Assembly (NCBI GenBank): GCA_030704615.1
Contig: CM060732.1
Location: 55,657,053-55,721,052 of the forward strand
Origin: Takakia lepidozioides
Lineage: Eukaryota; Streptophyta; Takakiopsida; Takakiales; Takakiaceae
DNA length: 64,000 bases
Reading direction: 5' to 3'
The translations under genes were made by a program, and so were the position numbers. The stretch's first letter is position 1. Every line of letters begins with the position of its first letter. The notes beneath the pieces were generated by a model. That model made no database searches. It saw only the letters and a list, made by a program, of their open reading frames with translations, and was not told where the DNA came from. This document shows positions 56,953 to 64,000 of this stretch, piece after piece.

Positions 56953-58075
56953 CTAAGATAGGAAGAGCAAGAGAGAGCAAGACCCAATACCATTGGCATA
57001 ACCAACCCCCAGACGATTTCCAACAGCTACCATGCACTTAATTGCCGATGCCACATGTGGCAAATGCAAATCCTTGATGCGAGTGCCCTCTCCATTCCAC
57101 TGGACAAGTAGCCTGTTACTTAACCCACCCCAAACTGTTCCATCAGTTGCTGCCACCAGGCCTCCAATCGTCTACTCTCCTCTGAGACTTGGCCCACTCT
57201 ATCCGCTGCACGACGGACAGCTTCAGCTGCCCCCATCCCAGCATTCTTAGAACGTTGCAGCCAGCCCGCAGGCTCTTGTCCTTTTTTGACACTTTAGCGT
57301 ATCCAGCTCGGCCATCTTCCTCCTAAAGAAGTTCGGTCCCCTGTGAAAACTGTTGACCACGTCCGTAAATTGCCTTATAAGAGGGGGATGATCTATATAG
57401 ATGGACAAGCCATTCTCCTTAGAGAGGGATAGAGAGATGCAACTCACTCCCAGTTGTCATGCTTTGATCAAGATGACCTAACATGAACGACTCTGCCTAG
57501 GTTAGTGATAAGCTCTGAGTGGGTTGGCATTAAATCAGAGCAAGTGTATACCCAGATAGACAGGGATTCGAGGAGGTATACCATAATGTAATGTGATAAA
57601 GCCTTCCAGCCCAAATGTGTCCAGCTGAATGCTCAACCACCAGAATCCGTACTTCAGTGTGAGATGAGCCAGTCACTGGCCCCCTCAGCAGCACAGATGA
57701 TCAGCATAAAGGCAGCTGTTGTATGGTCCCCTTCTGGCCCACTTCAAAGGCCACGTGATACAGCTTCTCACGGCCATGCCTTCATTGAACCACTTTCTGA
57801 TCCTGTCCAATATTCACCTGGAACCAAAAATGTGTGATAAGCTTTGAAAGATAAAATATGAAAAAAGACTCACCACACTTCCCAGGTTACAGTCCTAAAG
57901 GATAATCAAACAGATAGTTCAAAGCTTCCAGGCCCACCATAGGAAGTGACAGCAATTGCACCTGCCAAGAACGAGTCGCATAGTCGGCATCCCGCTCTCC
58001 AGGATCGCCAGCTCCAACCTGCATTCGCCAAGCCCTCAAGTTGCCATCTCTGTGCCCACTCCATACAATCTCCAT
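56953..58075 (-). pseudogene. WD-repeat part of a plant type II inositol polyphosphate 5-phosphatase-like gene, fragment
   Basis: On the minus strand, MEIVWSGHRDGNLRAWRMQ (58075-58019) matches the SGHKDG...W WD motif of plant FRA3-type 5-phosphatases. Further on, KRTRACGLAATF (about 57290-57250), then after a frame change VRRAADR, and ATDGTVWGGLSNRLLVQWNG with VGNRLGVGYANG (57156-56985). No phosphatase domain is in view and frames change, so it is either several exons of a gene whose other parts I cannot see or a decayed copy. Family assignment is from memory of motif patterns. Confidence 0.4.
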
Positions 58076-58175
58076 GAGTGAAGACTCTCGACAAAACCAC
58101 TTCAGCAGGCAGAATGACCTACATTTTGGCTTGCTCTCAGCTGAACCTTTCGTGAGAGGACAGTCATGGACAATG

Positions 58176-58975
58176 CTACACCACCAGCCTGCTTAACTCA
58201 AGTGCTATCAATTGCCGGTCATGCTTCTGCTCCATCAGGGCACCTCCCTTTGCACCATCCGGCCAATTTTTCGTGCTGCTTAAGAAAGGAGGGTAAGTGG
58301 TCATTCCCTCTGGCCCAGCCCAATCGAAGTCAATAAAAAAAACTTGACCCATAATCGAATTCACCATTATGTTACTGAGCCAACTATCACCCTGAACAGC
58401 CCTCAACTCCAATCCCTGGACTTGGACCAGGGCTGCCTCAACGTATGCTTTGCACCATTCCCATGCATCGGAAGCCCTCTGGTTCCTCTCTGTTTGTACT
58501 AAACGTAGTGCACCAGAGGAATCCACCCTTCATCAGAGCAGAATAATGGAGGGGTACGCGCAGCACGAAACCAACTGCGGTGTACCCCCTCACCATAGCG
58601 CTAAGAAAATTTGACAATCACCTGTTTGCCACCAGACTCCACAAGATAAACCAGGCGCTGTCCTACTCGAGTAAGTCGAACCAGAGGATATACTTTTACT
58701 AAGTAATAGGGCCAGCATGCTGCTGAAACCCTTTCCCTACTTGCAGGTATCTGCAGTCTGTCGTGCAACGTACAAAGATCAAACAACTACTGCACCAAAG
58801 CTCTAGTACCCAAGCCAAATGCTACATGAGTCAGCCTAAAGAGATGCAGAGTAGCTGTTGGCGGTTCAATCACTAGATGCTTATGAAACACCACACCATT
58901 GATGTGTATATGCGGGCCAACAATCTCAGATGGGAGAACCATCAAATAACTGCCAAACCTCACATGTGATTCCAT
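58176..58975 (-). pseudogene. Kinase-like gene copy 1, fragmentary
   Basis: Minus strand: EIVGPHIHINGVVFHKHLVIEPPTATLHL (58930), GQRLVYLVESGGKQVIVKF (58680-58600, a strand with a conserved Lys as in kinase N-lobes), then VQVQGLELRAVQGDSWLSNIMVN and VFFIDFDWAG (58440-58310). The last blocks resemble the catalytic HGD...N and DFD metal-binding loops of kinase/aminoglycoside-phosphotransferase folds, but the His is Gln here (VQGDSWLSN). Stops separate the parts. The copy at 59669-60547 has HGDIWLCN. Confidence 0.5.
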
Positions 58976-59344
58976 CTACATTACACATCTACACATGATA
59001 TGTACATAACATTCTATGCATTTTGCATGTTTAATCTGCATCTCTACAGATTAAAGATGTAGCCACTATAATAGCTCAACACCAAGCTCAACACCCAGCT
59101 TGTGATCCACTTACTAATTCTCGTCATTGAAACACATACCTCTTTGAAAGCCTTATGTAAGTTGCTGAAAATCATCTTGATTTTGCATGTGCAAATGTTG
59201 GGTGCAACCACCAAATGGAGAGCACCAGGCAATACCTCAGTAAGAATGATTCAACTTGTCCAAAACTTCAACTTGCTCATCTCTGCCTTCACATCAGTAT
59301 TGGTGGATACGAGGTTTTTGATCGAGGTCAAACTCCATCTGCAT

Positions 59345-59520
59345 AGTACATGCCAGTTTCTAGGTAGGCATCGCCATTTAAACCCTTTGCCCACTGATAA
59401 GCAAAAGCTACATGCAGCTATTACCAACTACTTGCCACCAGAAGTCAAGCTAGAAAATAGCTGAATCTGGCTCCTGCTTATCAGTGGGTTTAAATGGCGA
59501 TGCCTATGTGGAAACTGACA
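59345..59520. repeat. Inverted repeat of about 45 bp with a loop of about 70 bp
   Basis: CAGTTTCTAGGTAGGCATCG...TTTAAACCC...CCACTGATAAGCA (about 59351-59403) returns in reverse complement as TGCTTATCAGTGGG, TTTAAATGGCGATGCCTA and AAACTG (about 59475-59517), with one 10-base gap and few mismatches. It lies between the two kinase-like copies. Confidence 0.75.
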
Positions 59521-59668
59521 TTAACTGACAAAAACCTTGCATAAGAAGCAGATAGCTCTTCTCGCAAACAAGCCAAAGGAAGCTCATCGGTTAGAGAGTC
59601 CTTGTCATCGAGCGCCTTTGCTCCCTCATGTATCTGCGCAAACAGATCCGGCCTATCCCGATGGATCT

Positions 59669-60547
59669 TCAGGAGACATGCCCGTGATTGCAAAGAAAAC
59701 TACGCAACAGACTTATCATTCTCTCAACCCCCTCCTCTGCCATCTGGCCGGTTGAAGATTTGTAATCACCACCTCCTCCTTCTCCTCCTCCCTCCTCCCA
59801 GCTCAGAATTGGTCGTTCCCTCCGGCCAGCCCAATCGAACTCAATAAAAAAAACTTGACCCGTAATAAAATTCACCATTACGTTACAGAGCCAAATATCA
59901 CCATGAACAGCCCTCAACTCCAACTCCTGGACTTGGACCAGGGCTGAACTATGCGTCGGGAGCCCTCTGCTTCTTCTCTGTTTGTAAACGTAGTGCACCC
60001 AGAGGAATCCACCCTTCATCAACAGCCAAATACTGCATTGTTACGGCCTTCCGATCTCCGGGTACAGCAGTAACACTGAATAATTCAGGGGCACCCCCAA
60101 CACGAAACCAACTGGTACCTCCTCACCATACCGCTGTTTGCCACCAGACTCCATAAGATAAACCAGGCCCCGTCCTACTCGCTGCTTGCAGGTATCTACA
60201 ATCCGTCGTAAAACAGACAAAAGATCAAACAACTGCTGCACCAAAGCTCTAATTACCCGAGCCAAATGCTCCATGTACCGCTCATCAGTCAGCCTAAAGA
60301 GATGCAGAGTAACTGTCAGCGGCTCAATCACGGGATGCTTATGAGACACCGCACGATTGAAGCATATAAGCGGGCCAACAATCTCAATCAAAACGATTAG
60401 GCAGCAGGACAAAAGGTGGGAGTTTCTCCAAGAGATTGCACTCCAAGAGTTGCGATGTAGTAGCCATCCGACCAGAACCTTCGAAAGGTGCACTTTATAT
60501 GCTGCCAGTGGAGGAGAACTCCATTCTGAGAAACCTAGAAGGATCAC
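59669..60547 (-). pseudogene. Kinase-like gene copy 2, fragmentary
   Basis: Tandem relative of 58176-58975 with the same block order: EIVGPLICFNRAVSHKHPVIEPLTVTLHLFRL (60390-60300), RGLVYLMESGGKQ (about 60160), VQVQELELRAVHGDIWLCNVMVN and VFFIEFDWAG (59940-59830). Here the HGD of the catalytic loop is kept but the second loop reads EFD. The downstream part carries a stop inside a GA-rich stretch (EEGGGEGGGG). Both copies appear decayed; the nature of the parent gene is inferred only. Confidence 0.5.
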
Positions 60548-60599
60548 CTCTTGCCTATGTAATATAGTGGCAAGGTGAACGTTGTAGCATTTACATGTT

Positions 60600-61494
60600 C
60601 AGAAGATCTTTGGGGTTTATTCAATTAGGGTTGAATTCTTGTGCAAATCCATCTTGTCCTTTTTGCTCTTCTCCTCTACGTCCTATGTCCGTATCAGCGT
60701 AGTGGCCGTGCCTTAAGTCCCATGGTGGAGCAGGGTTATCTCTCTCTACTCTTGGCTAGTTCTTGGATACTCAAACCTATACACCAAAGTAATTGTGAGA
60801 GTGGGAATTGCTACTCAGAGCTGTGTGAAACAGTTGATTGTTTGCCAATAACTTATGGCTAGTTCTATGGTGCTCACATCAAATCTGGCTAAAGAAGCTA
60901 CCAGTCATCCAATGTTCATCACTTGCCATGTCAAAAGGGGAAACTTTCAAGCAAGTAGTAAGTATTACCATCAAGCCCAGCTCATGCTCCCGAACGTCAC
61001 GAGTCATGACCCTTGACCCTTGTTTTGTAGTTTAGAGATGAATGAGCTGAGTGAATTACATAGTGATGTTCTTCTGCGGGTTGATCTCGCGTAGCGCTAA
61101 ATAAGTATGGCTGGATTTTTCATTGCACCATCCTGATCTGTTCTGGCCACGGCAGATTCCGTCCTAGGGTGTTCCTCCGTGCAGGAACCAAGAGTCAGGC
61201 ATTAGAGGGTTTTGGGATCCGCATCTCTGACTCTGTTTTTGAGAAATTCTTCGCACTGTTGTGACTTCTTCCACCTTGTCTGAGGGGTCATTGATGTGTT
61301 CCACTGGTAGCGGGTCAGGATCTAACCTCTGTTAGCTAGATGCATTTTAAAGTCAGGTATCAGAAACAGAATAAAATGTTCCTGAAATTGTAGGATTGTA
61401 CGGAGTGTGTCTTCTTCTTTGGATGTCGACCATGGGAGCGGGAGCGAGACCCTCAAACTCAACTGCGAGCAGTGTTAAATGAGAAACTCAAGTC
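60600..61494. promoter_or_regulatory. 5' flank of the alpha/beta hydrolase gene
   Basis: No gene seen. It should hold promoter and 5' UTR; an in-frame TGA at 61480 precedes the start codon. Splice-like signals may exist, but I cannot fix a 5' UTR intron. Confidence 0.4.
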
Positions 61495-63522
61495 ATGGAG
61501 TCAAACCCTGTGGCATGCAGCGGAGCAGAACCGAGACCAGGGCTTTGTCAAGTTCTAGAGATGCAGGACGTGACAGGGGATGCTGCACGCCCCTCAGATC
61601 ATCTCCTGGGGTCTCATGTGGTGGATTCCGCTGTGGCATCTCATCAGGAGTCGCTACGTGTGCCATTAGGACTGGGAATGCGCTTGCCACCCCTCCCAAG
61701 TATCAATGCGGTCTCAGTGCGATTTGCTGAGTCGGCATCTAATTTTGGGCGTCGGCTTGCAAATCTAGTCGAAGAAACCATCGCTCGTGATGTACGAACG
61801 AGCTTGATAGATCCAATTGCGGGGCCGCCAATTGACAGGGTATTGAGTAGCGATAGTACAGAGCATAGAGCAACCATTGATGGTCCCCTCACAAGTGCAG
61901 CTCCCTCCAGTACTGTCTCTGCCTTGACAATCTCCCTTCCAGCCAGGGATGCTAGTGGCAGTGCAATTGAAAGTAATGGTCTCTTGAGTAACTTGGCAAT
62001 TGAGCGGGCGACGTCCATACTCTCATCAACAGGGGCCGCGGTGAGGGGAATTGGCCAACAATTTATGACAACCCCTCCGGCTGTATGGCATGGCTTGGTT
62101 ACAAGAGTACAAACCACATTGCGAGGGTCTGCAGACGACATAGGCTGGCTTCAGAGGATGGGTCCACCTGTTGAGGATGGCACCGACCTGTTTCTTCAAA
62201 CGCTTGACACAATCAGCCATGGTGTGCATGTTCTTCCCAACACTCTGACCTACCTCCTCATCCCAGGTCTATTCAGCAATCACGCCCCACTATATTTTGT
62301 TGACACCAAAAAGCATTTCTCAAAATTGGGCCTATCTTGTCACATTGCCAAAATCCACAGTGAGTCTGCTGTTGAGAAAAATGCAAAGGAGCTGAAGGAG
62401 CATATAGAAGAGCTATACTGGGGCACAGGGAAGAATGTAGTTTTGCTAGGACACTCTAAGGGAGGGGTAGATGCGGCAGCAGCATGTTCCATGTTCTGGC
62501 AGGACTTGAAGGACAAAGTGGTTGGGTTAGTGTTGGTGCAAAGCCCCTATGGAGGGAGCCCAATTGCCTCCGACATTTTGAGAGAGGGTCAAATTGCCGA
62601 CGTTGAGACACGGCGCATCATAGAGCTTCTGATTTGCAGGATCATTGAGGGTGACATGCAGTCTCTGGAGGACTTGACATATGACAGACGGCGGCAGTTC
62701 TTGGCCAAGTATACCTTACCTCCCGATCTTCCAACTATCTCATTTCATACAGAGGCCAGCCGAGCTCCTGGGTGGGTTTCTACAATGTCACATGTAGCAC
62801 TAGCCGAGCTTCCATGGTTATCAGGAAGCAGCACGACTGCAGGCCCTTCTGTGGAAAATGGTGCCGGCACGCGGGTTCCAGTGGCTATTCCCTTGGCTGC
62901 AGCAATGGCAGTCTGTGCGCTACATCTGGAACTCAGATATGGAGAGAAGAGTGATGGCCTTGTGACCCGTAAAGATGCTGAGGTTCCAGGTTCCATTGTT
63001 GTGAGACCTGAAAAGAAGTTGGACCATGCCTGGATGGTTTACTCGCCTTCCCGTAAGAACCCTTTGGAACCTGATGCACCCCAGATGTGTGAAGCTCTTA
63101 TTACTCTACTTTTAAACCATGAAAAGTGGAGAAGGGATGAAACACACATGACATGTGAAGCTGAAGTCAGTTTGCATGAGGCACAGGCAAGTGCCAGTGC
63201 AGCACTGTCAAAGTCAGATGTAAGTTTGGTGCACATGAACAGTCCGAGTTTTGTGCAAAAGACATGGATGGAATCTGATGTGATGCCAGAAGCTGAAGTT
63301 AGTTTCCATGAGGCCCAGCCAAGTGCAAGTGTGTCACCATCAGAGCCAAAACAAACCAATCTGGACATGGGTAGAATCACTGATATGCACATGATGGGCC
63401 TGGCGGGAAACTTATCCCATGTGATTCCAGAAGCTGGAGTTAGTCTCCATGAGGCACAGGCAAAGGTGGCATCTTCAAAGTCAACTGAAACAGAGTTTAT
63501 TGTAGGTAACACAATGGATTGA
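61495..63522 (+). CDS. Alpha/beta hydrolase (lipase-like), single exon, with C-terminal repeats
   Basis: An uninterrupted 675-residue ORF; ATG 61495 is the first after an in-frame TGA at 61480. The N-terminal 250 residues are low in motifs. The hydrolase core starts at YLLIPGLFSNHAPLYFVDT (about 260). The nucleophile elbow GHSKGG has Ser321. The acid is probably Asp487 in KSDGLVTRKDAEVPGS and the base His511 in KLDHAWMVYS, giving a Ser-Asp-His triad in the right order. QSPYGGSPIASDIL follows the strand after the elbow. The last 120 residues have three repeats around AEVSLHEAQASAS, AEVSFHEAQPSAS and AGVSLHEAQAKVA, unusual for the family. The substrate is unknown; esterase/lipase activity is inferred from the fold. 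No transmembrane segment is obvious apart from a short Ala-rich hydrophobic run near 465. Confidence 0.85.
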   Translation: MESNPVACSGAEPRPGLCQVLEMQDVTGDAARPSDHLLGSHVVDSAVASHQESLRVPLGLGMRLPPLPSINAVSVRFAESASNFGRRLANLVEETIARDVRTSLIDPIAGPPIDRVLSSDSTEHRATIDGPLTSAAPSSTVSALTISLPARDASGSAIESNGLLSNLAIERATSILSSTGAAVRGIGQQFMTTPPAVWHGLVTRVQTTLRGSADDIGWLQRMGPPVEDGTDLFLQTLDTISHGVHVLPNTLTYLLIPGLFSNHAPLYFVDTKKHFSKLGLSCHIAKIHSESAVEKNAKELKEHIEELYWGTGKNVVLLGHSKGGVDAAAACSMFWQDLKDKVVGLVLVQSPYGGSPIASDILREGQIADVETRRIIELLICRIIEGDMQSLEDLTYDRRRQFLAKYTLPPDLPTISFHTEASRAPGWVSTMSHVALAELPWLSGSSTTAGPSVENGAGTRVPVAIPLAAAMAVCALHLELRYGEKSDGLVTRKDAEVPGSIVVRPEKKLDHAWMVYSPSRKNPLEPDAPQMCEALITLLLNHEKWRRDETHMTCEAEVSLHEAQASASAALSKSDVSLVHMNSPSFVQKTWMESDVMPEAEVSFHEAQPSASVSPSEPKQTNLDMGRITDMHMMGLAGNLSHVIPEAGVSLHEAQAKVASSKSTETEFIVGNTMD

Positions 63523-63665
63523 GGACGGAAAGGACAAAATGTTACATACATTCATTAGCTATGAATTACAGCCGCACATAAAAAAACAAAGTTGTACATT
63601 GGCACACTGCTGGCAAGACATTACCTGGGCTTTCAGATATTGGCCAACTTTGTAGGGTGGGTCGC

Positions 63666-63913
63666 CTAGTGATACTCAAGTGGCCAGCTTATAAGACTCT
63701 CCTCTAGATCCTGCTTGAGAGAAGTCACTCTAGTTTTGGGTCTGGGGGAAAAACTATATAGGCGACCTTGCATTGAATTGGATCGTAAATGTTTGAGTGA
63801 CCTCAAAATGTTGTGTACAATCTGGGCCAGATATTGTGGGGATTCATCGGCTTCTGCCATCATCAACTCCACTCCTCTTGATGTCTTAAAAGAGCGAGAT
63901 CGACAATTCTCCT
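63666..63913 (-). CDS. Last exon of an unrecognised minus-strand gene
   Basis: The minus strand has a good acceptor (TTTCTTCAG, exon from 63913), then 82 codons in one frame to a stop at 63666: ENCRSRSFKTSRGVELMMAE, ADESPQYLAQIVHNILRSL and SFSPRPKTRVTSLKQDLEES. The upstream part lies beyond the window or in the last 85 bases. The open frame, acceptor and compact C-terminus make a real exon likely; I do not recognise the family. Its 3' end faces that of the hydrolase gene 144 bp away. Confidence 0.45.
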
Positions 63914-64000
63914 GAAGAAAGTTTGTGGATAAATTGGGATTGACTCTGCAGGTGCCTGCAAAATGAGAAAATTAGCAGTTTTGTCAGAATGCCAAAAGTT

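Noticed and set aside
1-64000. CRISPR array, bacterial operons or riboswitches
   Set aside because: The window is plant nuclear DNA with spliced genes and retrotransposons; the tandem repeats lack unique spacers of constant length.

Overview
This window is nuclear DNA of a land plant. It carries a 13-exon gene of the plant ubinuclein type, an exon of D-alanine--D-alanine ligase (an enzyme kept in plants for plastid peptidoglycan), remnants of PLS-type pentatricopeptide repeat genes, and large plant-type Ty3 retrotransposons. The ligase exon and the style of the transposons make a seed-free lineage (bryophyte, lycophyte or fern) my best guess; this is inference, and no marker here fixes the species.

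Layout. 1-11114: nested transposons. A non-LTR element (LINE, minus strand, about 2110-9115) is interrupted by a non-autonomous CACTA element (7161-8460, TSD TGA), by a 1.5 kb element carrying a minisatellite (4234-5737, 8-bp TSD) and by the 3' tail of another LINE copy (about 2585-2877). It is flanked by two 5' ends (LTR, primer binding site, gag-like ORF) of one Ty3 family, both on the minus strand (1-2109 and about 9118-11114). 11115-24155: the most remarkable object, a Ty3/gypsy element on the plus strand whose polyprotein is Gag, then a C5-cytosine DNA methyltransferase, then reverse transcriptase/RNase H, integrase and a C-terminal PHD finger. It is split by a 6.0 kb CACTA-type element (12985-18993, TSD CAT) that carries a SINE, PPR fragments and a retropepsin-like ORF. 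Taking out the CACTA element with one TSD copy puts gag and methyltransferase in one frame. 24155-27853: PPR-derived repeats and a CACTA-like subterminal repeat field. 29161-33665: 3' half of the Ty3 family seen at the left edge (minus strand; RT, RNase H, integrase, an extra ORF, 3' LTR). 33668-35885: a second LINE copy, plus strand. 36462-37460: a relative of the 7161-8460 CACTA family.

37460-64000 is the gene-bearing part: a complete ubinuclein-like gene (38761-47334, minus, 13 exons, 864 codons, all splice phases consistent), an AT-rich stretch with three copies of a long repeat (49.2-52.3 kb), one D-Ala-D-Ala ligase exon (ends at 55293), decayed or exon-only similarity to WD-repeat inositol 5-phosphatases (56.95-58.1 kb), two damaged copies of a kinase-like gene (58.2-60.5 kb), an intact single-exon alpha/beta hydrolase with Ser-Asp-His residues and C-terminal repeats (61495-63522), and the last exon of a minus-strand gene at the right edge.

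The methyltransferase/PHD retrotransposon is the main discovery candidate. It joins a DNA-methylation writer and a chromatin-reader fold to the replication machinery of a Ty3 element. This copy is dead (two frameshifts, five internal stops, nested CACTA). Retrotransposons with cytosine methyltransferases have been reported from charophyte algae and dinoflagellates; I know of no description combining it with a C-terminal PHD finger in a land plant.
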